IMG/VR virus record: IMGVR_UViG_3300020274_000015
Span: 1 to 32,424 of that record
Strand: one strand, 5' to 3'
Length of the DNA stretch: 32,424 nt
Source of the DNA: a virus
The number at the start of each line of letters is the position of its first letter. Within the stretch, counting starts at the first letter, position 1. The notes beneath the pieces are model-generated. The model did no database searches. It saw nothing but the letters and a program-made list of their open reading frames with translations, and was not told the origin of the DNA. Shown piece by piece: positions 1 to 9,924 of this stretch. The position numbers and the translations under genes are program-made.

Positions 1-2305
1 TATTATTACCCCCAGTACTTAAATTACCGCCTAGCTGTGGTGATGTGTCACCGACTAGATCTGTGTTAACTGTGTTACCAGATGCTGCTGTGATTCTACC
101 CTGTGCATCGACAGTAATAGAAGGTATAGAAGTTGATGAACCATAGCTACCAGCAGTTACAGACGTGTTAGCAAGTTTTCCAGCAGTCACTGCATCATCA
201 GCTAACTGAGATGTTTGAACCGCACCGTTTGCAATTTTTGCATTTGTGACTGCATCATCTGCAATTTTTCCTGTAGATACTGCACTGTCAGATATAGTAC
301 TTGTCTGGACTGAACCGTTTGCAAGTTTAGCATTGGTAACATTAGCGTCTACAATCTTTGCAGTTGTAACTGACCCGTTCTGTAATATTGCACTTGTAAC
401 TGTGTTGTTACTTGGTACACCTATACCTACGGATGATCCGATGGTAATGATGAAAAAATCAGCACCAGTAGGAGGAGCGGAACTAAATATAATGTTAGTA
501 CCACTGACAGCAAATCCCTCACTTGGAACTGAGGTTCCAGAATTAGGTTTCTGAATGACTCCGTTAAGACTGACGAGGAGTTGAGCTGCGAACTGAGGAG
601 GGTTAGATAAAGCAAATTTTTGAGCTGTGCCGTTGAATGTTGCACTACCACCTGGGGGGTTATCACTACCAGATCCAGTGCTAGATAAGGTGTTTATAAA
701 GAAGTTACCAGTAGATGTCACCTCTTCCCACGCTGTTGTACTAGCGTTGTACACCATTAACTTGTTGTTAGTTGTGTCAAACCACAAGTCACCGCCATCT
801 AGTGAAGATGTAGGTGCAGAGGCTGATACTCTATATCTGTTAGAAAATGAGTTGACCGTAGCACTAATAGCCTGTATGTCAGCTGCACTAGCTAACTGTT
901 TATGAAATGTGTAAGTATGCAGTGTTGAGGTTGTTTGAACCTGTAAACCACTAGCAGCTGGTAATGTCTGACTTTGTAAGTTAGTTGGAAAACCAGTTAT
1001 GGTTACTGTATTACCAGTCCCAGCACCATTAGATATTGTTGCTACACCGCTACCGTTGACTGCAAGACCACTTGCAAGCTGTGATATAGACACAACTGTA
1101 CCCGCATTGTTGCTTGGGTCAGGGTTAGCTGTAGGAAAACTTGTTTCGTTTGCTATTGCTACAAAACCGCCAAGGGCGTTTGTTACAGACAATACGAGAT
1201 CGTTTACTGCTTTTGATGTAGGTATGCGTGTATCGCTGTTTCCAGTAACAGAAGTTTCTAGTGTTATACCGTCAAGCTGGTTTAGCTCTGCCGTAGAAGC
1301 TGTAAGAGCTGTGCTATCAGCTAGAACTGAGGCTGTACCAGATTGCATACCAGCTAGTGTTGTTAACTCACCGTCAGCTATCTTGTCAGTTGTAACTGCG
1401 TTGCTTGCTATCTTATTTGAGGTGACAGCATTATTGGCTATTTTAGCTTCTACTACTGCGTTGTTGGTAATAGTTAATGCACTGCTACCAGTAACTTCTC
1501 CTGTATGAGTAACATTGCTAACTTTTGCATTGTTAGTTGTTATGTCGGAAACTATTGAGTTTGCAAGTTTATCGGTAGTTACAGCATCGTTTGCAATTTT
1601 AGCTGTTGTAACGGCATTGTCTTGTACCTTGACCGTTGTTACAGCGTTGCTAGCTAGTTGAGTTGCTCCAACATTGCCATCTGCAATTTTAGCGGCTGTT
1701 ACAGCATCGTCTGCTAACTTAGCAGTTGTGACGTTAGCATCGGTAATTTTAGCTGTAGATACTGAATTATTACCAAATTTATTACTTGTTACGGCTCCAT
1801 CAGCTATTTTGTCTGTGGTAACAGAGTTATTAGCTAAATCAGCTGTAGCAATCGCACCATCTTTTATTTTTCCAGAAGTTATAGCTCCGTCTTCTACATC
1901 ACCTGTTTTGATTGGTTGATTTTGAAGTTCATGTATGGCATATAATGCTTGCTCTGTATTAGCGTTTAGATCTGAAGCACGGATAGATGAACCAGCTGCA
2001 AATACAGCTTTAGGGTCATCATCTCCATTTGCTTTACCAACTGTTGTTTCTCTAAAAACTCTTACAGTTACACCTGACTTTGGTGCACCAGTTGTTTTCT
2101 GGACACTGCTATCAATACTTGTATTATTAAATTCAATTTGGGTAGGATTTGTAGAAGTATCTACTGTGTATTTAGTTGTCGCTTGTGTTACTCCATTAAG
2201 AGCAACTTTTACATCTTCATTTTGTAAAACGGGGAAAGTGAACGTAAAGATCTTGTCAGATCCATTAGGAGCACCTCCACCGTTATCGGTATAAGTTGTC
2301 GCCAT
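1..2305 (-). CDS. Tail fibre protein, T7 gp17-like N-terminus (3' end outside window)
   Basis: Probable host-recognition fibre. The reading frame is open from the ATG at 2305 to the left edge, 768 codons, with no stop. The N-terminus (MATTYTDNGGG...) and its next 130 or so residues resemble the T7 gp17 virion-attachment domain of phage tail fibres. Next come two blocks of degenerate repeats of the type AVTTAKIADD / AVTSNKIA (roughly residues 135-265 and 625-715), typical of trimeric fibre shafts. Between them is a stretch with GGDLWFDTTNNKLMVYN and GVIQKPNSGTSVP motifs that I recognise from cyanophage fibres. The last visible residues include SPQLGGNLSTGG, a motif that usually precedes more fibre sequence. 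AGGA lies six bases before the ATG. It follows the gp16-like gene by 31 bases, as in T7. The receptor-binding tip is not in the window. Confidence 0.9.
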   Translation of the reverse strand, partial: MATTYTDNGGGAPNGSDKIFTFTFPVLQNEDVKVALNGVTQATTKYTVDTSTNPTQIEFNNTSIDSSVQKTTGAPKSGVTVRVFRETTVGKANGDDDPKAVFAAGSSIRASDLNANTEQALYAIHELQNQPIKTGDVEDGAITSGKIKDGAIATADLANNSVTTDKIADGAVTSNKFGNNSVSTAKITDANVTTAKLADDAVTAAKIADGNVGATQLASNAVTTVKVQDNAVTTAKIANDAVTTDKLANSIVSDITTNNAKVSNVTHTGEVTGSSALTITNNAVVEAKIANNAVTSNKIASNAVTTDKIADGELTTLAGMQSGTASVLADSTALTASTAELNQLDGITLETSVTGNSDTRIPTSKAVNDLVLSVTNALGGFVAIANETSFPTANPDPSNNAGTVVSISQLASGLAVNGSGVATISNGAGTGNTVTITGFPTNLQSQTLPAASGLQVQTTSTLHTYTFHKQLASAADIQAISATVNSFSNRYRVSASAPTSSLDGGDLWFDTTNNKLMVYNASTTAWEEVTSTGNFFINTLSSTGSGSDNPPGGSATFNGTAQKFALSNPPQFAAQLLVSLNGVIQKPNSGTSVPSEGFAVSGTNIIFSSAPPTGADFFIITIGSSVGIGVPSNNTVTSAILQNGSVTTAKIVDANVTNAKLANGSVQTSTISDSAVSTGKIADDAVTNAKIANGAVQTSQLADDAVTAGKLANTSVTAGSYGSSTSIPSITVDAQGRITAASGNTVNTDLVGDTSPQLGGNLSTGGNN

Positions 2306-2336
2306 TTTTTCCTACTAGGATTGTTTGACGGGTGGA

Positions 2337-5300
2337 TTATTTATTGCGTAAATTTAATATTTTTTGTGTTTTTTCAGATTTAAATTCTCTTGTTTTATCT
2401 AAGGTTGCCAAACCTGTTATCTTCATATCTTTATCTTCTTGTATTAGCTGTAAAACTTCAGGATCATTTTGTATTTTCGACCAAGCTTTCTTTTTGGCTT
2501 TTTTAAAAATATCTGCAATAACTAAATTATGATAATAATATTTCATAGGATCATTACTACGCAAACCATTATTTCTATCAAAATTCATCTGTTGAATAGA
2601 ATTTAAAATTTTAGGATCTTTAGCTAATAAATCTAGTTGATATTGTATATTTTGTTCTCCAATAGCTTTTTGAAAAATTGATCTTATTCTTGGATTGTTT
2701 TTAAAACTAATTCCTTTATAAGAATAGACAGTTGTTCTTAAATCAAATCCACTATCAAATAACAATTTGCGTCCTGGACTGTAGTCTAAATTAACTGAAA
2801 ACGGGCTAATAGCATTAAACATTCTAGTTGGAAAATCCCAGTCTCTTATAGGTTTTCCTGTTAACATATCAAATTTATCAGGTACTGGTTCAGGTGAAAT
2901 ACCTTCTAAAAATAAATTCCTATTACGCCATGATTGTAAAATCCCAGAGTTTATTTCTTTCATATGAGGATTAAATAATTTACCTAATTCGTTTCTTAAT
3001 GAAGAAAGAGGTATTGAATTATTAGCGAGACTTGCCAAAATTCTTTCTATTTGACCCTCTTGTCCTACAGCAAATAAATCAACAAATTGCTGCATACTTG
3101 CAAGGTATGATTTACTTGTTAAACCTTGCATCATTACAGTAGCTAATTTTCTAAATTGTTTTTCACTCCATTCTGGACCCATTTGTTCAGAATAATCACC
3201 AATATCGCCAATAGTTGAAAGTATTAAATTAAAAGGTTCAAATGCGTCATATCCAATCCAAACATCACCTATTTTAATACTTCTTGGTCTCCATCCAGCA
3301 TCTATCCATGTCTGCCTTTTTTTTCTATCAGCTGGTCCATTTCCAGTCAAACCACCATTCAAATAATGAATATTAGCTAATAAAATTAATGAACTACCAA
3401 TAGCTTGTCTACCTTGTACTAAAGCTTTTGCATTTGCTAATTCATCGGCATTAGTAATTCCATATTGTAAAACACTTGATAAATCTTCTGGTGTTGCTTT
3501 GAGAATTTCACGAACTTCTTTAACAGCTCTATTAAATATGGGAGAGTGTTTAGCTGTTAATTCAAGACCATTCATACCTGTCCTGGCAAATAATAAAAAT
3601 GGTTTAGCCCAAGGAGTGCTTTGGAATGTTTGATCTAGTTTCTGTGCAAATCCGTGTAAATCACTAGTTAATGTTGCTTCTTTTTTTGAATATAATGTAG
3701 CGTCATCTATGATATTTCCATTTACATCCATTATTTCGCTATAAAATCTATCTTGAGCTTCCTTCAACATTTGAGGTGATATTTCTGTAACTTTTCCTTG
3801 GTTAAACAAATCCATAGCTTCACGCATTGCTCTTTCTTTTGCTTTAGCTCTTGCTAATAACAAACCAAATGCATCATCAGTAGCAGCCATGATTTTGGTT
3901 GAATAAGTTAAAAATTTATTATCATTCAATGCTCGTGCACCATTAGCTAAATGAAAAGCTAATTTATCTCCATTAGTAGCTCTGCCACTATTGTTTACCC
4001 AATCGGTGTACATAGCCCATTGTTCATCACCTTTAGTAATATTGTTAAATCTACTTTTTATCGTTGATACATCACCAGACCAATAAGAATTTAAGTTTTT
4101 AGTAAACAATGTCCAAGCTTCTGGTATTGATTCTCGCATAGCACTAAATGCGGACATTGATGCTCTAAGTGTTGCACCATCTCCTTTTAAACTAGCTCCT
4201 AATGCCATAGATAATGGTCTTAAAAATGTCGCAGTACCAGTACCTAGAAGTGCTCTCATAGGAGTTTTTGGTCCACTTAATACACTATTTACCATTACTC
4301 TTTGCATACCTTTAACTATTAAGCCTGTTTTCTTCTGCCCTTTTACAGTGCCACCTAAAAATTGTTTTCTTATATAGTTATCAAAATCAGTTAAATTATG
4401 TATATCACCACCCATAGACACAGCTTCCATATAAGCTTTAAATAAATCATCATCTCCTTCGCCAGCCATTTGCATAGCTAATTGATGAGCTTTAATAGAT
4501 TGTTCTGCATCAGCTTGTATCTCTGCTTTAATTTGTGCTCTAGTTGGTTTTTTTAAACCTCTATTTTGTAAACCAGCAAATGAATAACTTTGTAATTTTT
4601 TAGAAGTATTAACATGAATAACTCCAGCAATGATTTTGTCATACATTGCTTTAGCTGGACCATCAATATCTTTTAAATCTGCTATGTTATAAAGCTCTCT
4701 GTTAGTTATACCAGAATCTCTTATCTCCTTTAACAGTGAACCTATAACTAATTCAGATGCTTTTACTTGGTTTGAATCTATAAAATTAACTCCGAATAAC
4801 CTAGAGTTTTTATCTAAAGGAGACCAAAATTCTGAAGCCGTAAGATCACTAGTATTTCTTCCTTCATAAATTTTTTGTGCTAATGCTGTTGCATCACCCC
4901 ATAATTCATATAAAGGTTTATTTTTTGATTTTGCTTCTGCTACAGCTTCTTTAACTCTTGCATCACTCATATATTGATTCATGACCTTAATAAGATCTTT
5001 TTCAGCCATATTTGCATTAACTTGAATTCGTGCTAAACCAGCTGGAGTATATAGTGATCCAGTTGATCCCATCTCCGCACCATATTCATAATTAATACGT
5101 TTTAAACTCTGATCAACATTGTATGGTGTATCAGTAGATGTAGTCGCTCCTTGCCATTTATTTGCTAATTTTCTATTTTTATATGCACCAAACTCTGGAC
5201 CTTTAGCTTGATCTCTTGCCATTTCTATATTTTGATCTCTTAAGCTTTGTGCCCGTAGTTGTGCTTTTCCTAGTTCATCAGCTACACCATCAGTTACTTC

Positions 5301-6107
5301 ACCGCTTGGTAGTTGATTAGATTCAGGAATTACATTTTTATTTGGTTTTTTTGGTTTTACTTTTCTAATACCTTTACCAATAACAATACTAACTGCATCA
5401 AATAAAGAACCGATACCCATGCCTTCTACAACATTCTTAAAGGTCTTCATAGCAGGGTGATCTGTATCTTTTGTTGATAAGGGCGTATCTATAAATCCAA
5501 ACCTATCTCTTACCATGCCTAAAGCATTATCTTCTTGACTATATTTAGACATAAGGTCAGAGGTTGCACCGATAGCAGCACCTCTTAATAATGTTCCTCC
5601 AGCTCCTGTAGCAGCAACAAGACCACTTAATCCAGCAGCTTTTAATGCTACAACACTAGCTGGAACCATTGAACCAAAATGAACAAGTCCTCGTAAGGCA
5701 CCTCCCCACCATGTTTTAGTTTCTATAGGGTCTGTATCATCAACAAAGAAATCATCCCATTCTGGTTTATAACCTTCTTCTGTTTTTTGTTCTTCAACCA
5801 TTTCACCACTGAACATATCAATGGCTCTTTCTGGAAGAGTGACAAGAGAGGAGGCAGTATCTTGTAATCCACCACCTATAGCAGCACCTAGCTCCTTTGA
5901 AATACCTCTTATCCCACCAAAACCTTCTCTGTTTCGTGGATCTTCTATTTCAGCCTTAGCTTGTTCTGCTTCAGTAGATAAAAACTCTTCTTCTTCTGCT
6001 TGTTCTTCCCGTAGTTCTTCATCAAGTTCTGTAAATTCCCGTACTTCTTCAGCAGATTCTAATAAAGATTCTGGATCTACAGCATTTGGATTAAATCCTG
6101 AATACAT
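2337..6107 (-). CDS. Internal virion protein, T7 gp16-like
   Basis: Large internal core/ejection protein of 1256 aa (T7 gp16 is about 1318 aa). The assignment rests on size and position: it lies directly between the gp15-like and tail-fibre genes, as in T7. The N-terminal 70 residues are strongly acidic and Glu-rich. Residues about 110-190 contain Gly/Ala-rich hydrophobic stretches (GALRGLVHFGSMVPASVVAL, GLVAATGAGGTLLRGAAIG) that could insert into membrane during DNA ejection. I see no lytic transglycosylase domain at the N-terminus, where T7 gp16 has one, so a murein-cutting role cannot be assumed. The remainder is a long, mostly helical, Lys/Asn-rich protein. It starts 17 bases after the gp15 stop and is presumably a late gene. 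Function beyond internal virion/ejection protein is inference. Confidence 0.82.
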   Translation of the reverse strand: MYSGFNPNAVDPESLLESAEEVREFTELDEELREEQAEEEEFLSTEAEQAKAEIEDPRNREGFGGIRGISKELGAAIGGGLQDTASSLVTLPERAIDMFSGEMVEEQKTEEGYKPEWDDFFVDDTDPIETKTWWGGALRGLVHFGSMVPASVVALKAAGLSGLVAATGAGGTLLRGAAIGATSDLMSKYSQEDNALGMVRDRFGFIDTPLSTKDTDHPAMKTFKNVVEGMGIGSLFDAVSIVIGKGIRKVKPKKPNKNVIPESNQLPSGEVTDGVADELGKAQLRAQSLRDQNIEMARDQAKGPEFGAYKNRKLANKWQGATTSTDTPYNVDQSLKRINYEYGAEMGSTGSLYTPAGLARIQVNANMAEKDLIKVMNQYMSDARVKEAVAEAKSKNKPLYELWGDATALAQKIYEGRNTSDLTASEFWSPLDKNSRLFGVNFIDSNQVKASELVIGSLLKEIRDSGITNRELYNIADLKDIDGPAKAMYDKIIAGVIHVNTSKKLQSYSFAGLQNRGLKKPTRAQIKAEIQADAEQSIKAHQLAMQMAGEGDDDLFKAYMEAVSMGGDIHNLTDFDNYIRKQFLGGTVKGQKKTGLIVKGMQRVMVNSVLSGPKTPMRALLGTGTATFLRPLSMALGASLKGDGATLRASMSAFSAMRESIPEAWTLFTKNLNSYWSGDVSTIKSRFNNITKGDEQWAMYTDWVNNSGRATNGDKLAFHLANGARALNDNKFLTYSTKIMAATDDAFGLLLARAKAKERAMREAMDLFNQGKVTEISPQMLKEAQDRFYSEIMDVNGNIIDDATLYSKKEATLTSDLHGFAQKLDQTFQSTPWAKPFLLFARTGMNGLELTAKHSPIFNRAVKEVREILKATPEDLSSVLQYGITNADELANAKALVQGRQAIGSSLILLANIHYLNGGLTGNGPADRKKRQTWIDAGWRPRSIKIGDVWIGYDAFEPFNLILSTIGDIGDYSEQMGPEWSEKQFRKLATVMMQGLTSKSYLASMQQFVDLFAVGQEGQIERILASLANNSIPLSSLRNELGKLFNPHMKEINSGILQSWRNRNLFLEGISPEPVPDKFDMLTGKPIRDWDFPTRMFNAISPFSVNLDYSPGRKLLFDSGFDLRTTVYSYKGISFKNNPRIRSIFQKAIGEQNIQYQLDLLAKDPKILNSIQQMNFDRNNGLRSNDPMKYYYHNLVIADIFKKAKKKAWSKIQNDPEVLQLIQEDKDMKITGLATLDKTREFKSEKTQKILNLRNK

Positions 6108-6124
6108 TTTATTACCTTAGTAAT

Positions 6125-8554
6125 TTAAAAATTTTTTACTTGTCCGTCTAAATCTACAAAGTTTGATAATTCACCTTCATATTCACCTCCACGGCCTTTA
6201 TTACCGCTTCGTACAAATTTTTCTCCATCCCAAACTACATATCCTATAGCGTTTGGTATTTTTTTCCAGGAGCCTAAAGGTATATCACCTTTGTAATTAC
6301 CATCGTATGGTTTGACGAAGTTATCAATATCTCTATATTTTTCTACATTTCCTATATATGCTTCTTTAAATTTACCTTTATTACCTTTTCTGATCCACTC
6401 TTCACCATCGTAAACAACATATCCTAAACCATCTATATCTTTCCAATCGCCAATGCGAGGAGTCAATTGTCCAATCTCAGCATTTTTCGGAAGGACTGCA
6501 TCATATGCTTCGTTTACTAGATATTCCACATCATTATATGAAATATCACCATCCTCTTTTAACATTTCGATTTTAGCTCTTTGCACTTTATATTGATCTG
6601 GATGTTTCAGTAATATTTGTTGTACGTGTTTTGGTAGTTCTAAAGTTTCTTTATCAATATCTGATATAACATCTTCTATTTTATTACCAGCCGCATCAGC
6701 TTGGAGTGAGGCAAGATAGCTAGGTGATATTGGTGTTTCAGCAGTTTTATTATATTCAGTTGTAATTTGTTCAAAGATTATAGGTACAGTTTTACCTTTT
6801 GATTTAATGTATGTTTTTAAAGCTTCTTCAGTACCAGGAATAACACTTTCAGTAATTATTGATGGATTAGTTCCTATAGCAAAAAGAGAAGTTTGTAAGT
6901 TTTGTTCATGCTCTCTACTAGGGTCTTGCTTACGATAATTCCAAGTATCATATACACCATCATTTATGTTTTTTTCAATAATGTCGATAGCATAACGATG
7001 TGCCTCTGTAGGACTTTCTTTTTTTGTAATAGCTTCTGCATATAACTTGTTATAGTCATCAGTTGCCTGATGCATGTTAGCTGTATATTTTTCTCCTCTA
7101 ATACTATCTTGATTTTTTAAAGTTCTTTGTTCAACTGTACTTTTTATGCGTTCATCTCTTTTTGTTTTTATATCGCTGGGTAAAGTTAAATCTGTTTCTT
7201 CAATAATCTTTGTCCACTTTTTCCACTTTTCAAAATCTTGAATTTGATCAACATCTTCTTTATATATAGGTTGTAAATTTTTTTGTTTTGCTTCTAAAAT
7301 TTCAATAATATCTTCGTCTATTTTATCTTCAGATGAACGTGTTTTTAAATCAAATAAATAAGGATCCACTTTACCCCACTTAGCATCCCAATTAGTTATC
7401 ATTTCATCAATCTCAGCTTCACTAAATCTTTTTCCTTCTTTTTGTAATTTTGATTCTTTCTCTTGAATATCAATAATATATTTTTTTCCTTTATTTTCTA
7501 AAGATTCTATCTCATTTTTTAAAACTTCATTTTGATATTCTGTTACTTCGTCAGCTAACTTTAACCATCTAGTTTTCCATCTACTGGCTTTATATGGTTT
7601 ACCATCGATCATGATTTCTTGATCTTGTATGTCTTTAAGATCATCCTCTGTTAACTGACCTGTCTTAGCCATATCAGTTAATATTTTAAATGTTTCGTCT
7701 AGAGCTTCTGCTCTGTTATGTACAGTGCCATCCTTCTTTACAGTTCTTTTTATAGTTCCTAACAATGATTCAAAATCTTTATTTACAGCAAAATCGTTAA
7801 CAGCATCTGTTCTAATTTTAAACCCTTTATCAATAGCATCATCTTTCTCATAACCCTTCATTATAGTGCTATGAGCACTCTGAACTTTATCGTAAAATCC
7901 AACCTCTTTATCATCTAATAATGCTCTGTTTACATCAGTAAGATTTTGTTCTATTAGGTATTGTCTTCTTAAAGCTTTTAATGCAATATTTCTTTGATCT
8001 AATGTTTCAGCAGTAGAAGGTGTAAATGTTGTACCGTTAGCTTCTAGTTCAATGCTGTCATTATTTTGCATCTCCCCTTTTAACCAATCTTCGTAGCCGT
8101 CAGCTGCAATCTTAGATTTTTGTTGTACAAAACTATATAATGCCCAACCAGATAAATTACTTATTTCATCAGCTTCTTGAAAAGTTCCACCTTCTTCTAA
8201 AACATTATTAGCTACAGTATTTAATTGTTTTTTACTATCAAGTAGTGTCTCTTTGTTTGCAAAGTAATCGTCAAAATCTTCTTGAGGGATGTCTGCTTGA
8301 CCTGTTACTTCACGAGACTCCATGTCTTGTTCAATAGCTGCAAGCTTACCTTTTAATTTATCTTCTTCAATTTGTTTATCTACTGTATTTTTTATAAAGC
8401 CATCAAGACTTGTAGAAAATTCAGAAATAGCTTTTAATCTTTCACGACCTCTTTCTCGGTCTTCAGCTAAACGTATAGATTCAAATTGTCTAAATCTATT
8501 AGCGTTATTCTGTTCACCAGCAGTCAGTCCTCTTAGTACTTCTTTGTATGACAT
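6125..8554 (-). CDS. Internal virion protein, T7 gp15-like, with duplicated C-terminal repeat
   Basis: Protein of 809 aa (T7 gp15 is about 747 aa) in the gp15 position between the gp14-like and gp16-like genes. In T7 the equivalent forms the periplasmic/inner part of the ejection tube. Most of the chain is highly charged and predicted helical (Lys/Glu/Asp-rich, little Cys or Trp). The C-terminal ~110 residues differ: two copies of a roughly 50-residue unit, each with G-(S/D)-W-K-x-I, then GYVV-(Y/W)-DGE, then R-x-GNKG, then a D-x-D region, at about residues 700-757 and 758-809. Such Trp/Gly-rich repeats look like small beta modules. The ATG at 8554 is three bases after the stop of the upstream gene, consistent with coupling. 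The virion role is inferred from synteny. Confidence 0.8.
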   Translation of the reverse strand: MSYKEVLRGLTAGEQNNANRFRQFESIRLAEDRERGRERLKAISEFSTSLDGFIKNTVDKQIEEDKLKGKLAAIEQDMESREVTGQADIPQEDFDDYFANKETLLDSKKQLNTVANNVLEEGGTFQEADEISNLSGWALYSFVQQKSKIAADGYEDWLKGEMQNNDSIELEANGTTFTPSTAETLDQRNIALKALRRQYLIEQNLTDVNRALLDDKEVGFYDKVQSAHSTIMKGYEKDDAIDKGFKIRTDAVNDFAVNKDFESLLGTIKRTVKKDGTVHNRAEALDETFKILTDMAKTGQLTEDDLKDIQDQEIMIDGKPYKASRWKTRWLKLADEVTEYQNEVLKNEIESLENKGKKYIIDIQEKESKLQKEGKRFSEAEIDEMITNWDAKWGKVDPYLFDLKTRSSEDKIDEDIIEILEAKQKNLQPIYKEDVDQIQDFEKWKKWTKIIEETDLTLPSDIKTKRDERIKSTVEQRTLKNQDSIRGEKYTANMHQATDDYNKLYAEAITKKESPTEAHRYAIDIIEKNINDGVYDTWNYRKQDPSREHEQNLQTSLFAIGTNPSIITESVIPGTEEALKTYIKSKGKTVPIIFEQITTEYNKTAETPISPSYLASLQADAAGNKIEDVISDIDKETLELPKHVQQILLKHPDQYKVQRAKIEMLKEDGDISYNDVEYLVNEAYDAVLPKNAEIGQLTPRIGDWKDIDGLGYVVYDGEEWIRKGNKGKFKEAYIGNVEKYRDIDNFVKPYDGNYKGDIPLGSWKKIPNAIGYVVWDGEKFVRSGNKGRGGEYEGELSNFVDLDGQVKNF

Positions 8555-8557
8555 AAT

Positions 8558-9463
8558 TTATAAGAATGATGATTGTATACTGAAATTCAAATCATTAGCA
8601 CCAGTTTGTCTAGTCTCCTGGAAATAATCATCTAATTCATTTTGTAAACCTGAATCTCTAAATGAAATAGGGTTACTAAATTGAGGTACATCAAAAGTGT
8701 TCATAGCACCTCCCATAGACATCTGTTGTGATGGTTGTTGTTGCTGTTGCTGTGGTGGTACGAACTGGTTGTAAGAGTCACCACTTTGAGTCACTTGTGG
8801 AGCTTTTTTATCCTGATATTGTTGATATCTATTTAAACCAGAACTCGCAATAGATAATGCTGTATTAAAGAAACTTGGACCTTGTTTAAATTCTTGTAGT
8901 AATGGTGGTGCTTCAGGACTAGGTCTACCAGTTATGTACTCTACATATTTACCTTGAGCAAATGCAGCCATATTTCTACCAGCTTTATCTCTAAATAATA
9001 TTTCGCTTTCTTTAGCAAATGCAGCTTGTGCTCCAGCAGCAGCTAGTTGTTGACCTAATTCAGCAATACCTTTTCTACCTGATCTTCTACCTGATTGCTC
9101 TCTACCGCCAGCAGTTAACATTTTTGCAAGAATACGTTGTTGTGACATAGCAGCCTGACCAGCAGCTTGTCTTGCTTTTAGTTGTGCTTCAGCTAATGCA
9201 TCTTGTGTTTCACGCCACTTATTATCAACTTCAATGTCACTATCTATTTTGCTGTTTCGCCATATATTTTCTTCATTACGATTCTTTGTATTGTAAGCAT
9301 TAATAGCTAATTGATTTTGTAGTGCTATTGATCTGTTTGCTTCTCTAGTTTGTCTTCGTTGCTCTCCGTATTGTCCAAATGCTCCAAGAACATCTAAACC
9401 AAATCCGAGACCAGCACCCATTCCAGGAGACATTCCGTCTCCTCCTCCTATTCCTGAACACAT
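8558..9463 (-). CDS. Internal virion protein, T7 gp14-like
   Basis: Protein of 301 aa in the gp14 position. It begins with a Gly/Met-rich hydrophobic segment (residues 1-32, GIGGGDGMSPGMGAGLGFG) and has a long, Ala/Gln/Arg-rich helical centre (about 35-175) with AEAQLKARQAAGQAAMSQQR. The C-terminal third is low-complexity, including a run of six or seven Gln near residue 240. This composition fits the small ejected pore protein gp14 of T7-like phages, which crosses the outer membrane. Its start overlaps the end of the gp13-like gene by 16 bases. Synteny plus composition support the call; sequence identity to T7 gp14 is too low to judge by eye. Confidence 0.75.
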   Translation of the reverse strand: MCSGIGGGDGMSPGMGAGLGFGLDVLGAFGQYGEQRRQTREANRSIALQNQLAINAYNTKNRNEENIWRNSKIDSDIEVDNKWRETQDALAEAQLKARQAAGQAAMSQQRILAKMLTAGGREQSGRRSGRKGIAELGQQLAAAGAQAAFAKESEILFRDKAGRNMAAFAQGKYVEYITGRPSPEAPPLLQEFKQGPSFFNTALSIASSGLNRYQQYQDKKAPQVTQSGDSYNQFVPPQQQQQQPSQQMSMGGAMNTFDVPQFSNPISFRDSGLQNELDDYFQETRQTGANDLNFSIQSSFL

Positions 9464-9924
9464 GGTATTTTACAAAATTCGATAAATGGTAATAAGTTTG
9501 GACCATGAAAAACTTCACGAAGAAATTTAAAGCCCAAAAACTTTAAAAGTTTTAGGTGTGTTGTGTTGCGTTTATCGCATATATTCCACAACAAAGGTTC
9601 AGTACGTTTATCTAACCATCGTTTAGCATTTCTAGAAAATGCATAAGGATAGTCATGAATAACATCTGTACATATCATCCAGATACGTCCGTCTGGATAT
9701 ACGCCAGCCAATCCAGCAGTCTTGCCGTTTGGCATAGTGAAATAAATATTGTCGCCAGAATTTAAAAAAAGAGGAACATGGACAACAGGTGTTAATCCAT
9801 GACCCTCTACTAATTCTCTGTAATCGTCTGAACGTAAGTTTTGTGCAACATCTAAAGCTACTGCTTTTGTAGCTGGATGGATAGTTACTTTAGACACGTC
9901 TATAATATCGTGGGTTGAAATCAC
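9448..9924 (-). CDS. Internal virion / assembly protein, T7 gp13-like
   Basis: Protein of up to 158 aa in the gp13 slot. Its C-terminal half has LLWNICDKRNTTHLKLLKFL followed by GFKF, which parallels the T7 gp13 pattern LWNYV...NTSHIRFLKTIGAVF. That pattern belongs to a GNAT-like fold lacking obvious catalytic conservation. In T7, gp13 is needed for core assembly. No ATG is available: GTG at 9924 gives the longest form and overlaps the gp12 gene by 35 bases. GTG at 9897 (VSKVTIHP...) would cut the overlap to 8 bases and is equally plausible. Neither has a convincing ribosome binding site, so translation is probably coupled to the gene upstream. Confidence 0.78.
   Translation of the reverse strand: MISTHDIIDVSKVTIHPATKAVALDVAQNLRSDDYRELVEGHGLTPVVHVPLFLNSGDNIYFTMPNGKTAGLAGVYPDGRIWMICTDVIHDYPYAFSRNAKRWLDKRTEPLLWNICDKRNTTHLKLLKFLGFKFLREVFHGPNLLPFIEFCKIPCVQE

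Noticed and set aside
999-1919. Long plus-strand reading frames opposite the tail fibre gene
   Set aside because: They are Val/Ala/Leu-rich antisense products of the fibre repeats, with no ribosome binding sites or family features.
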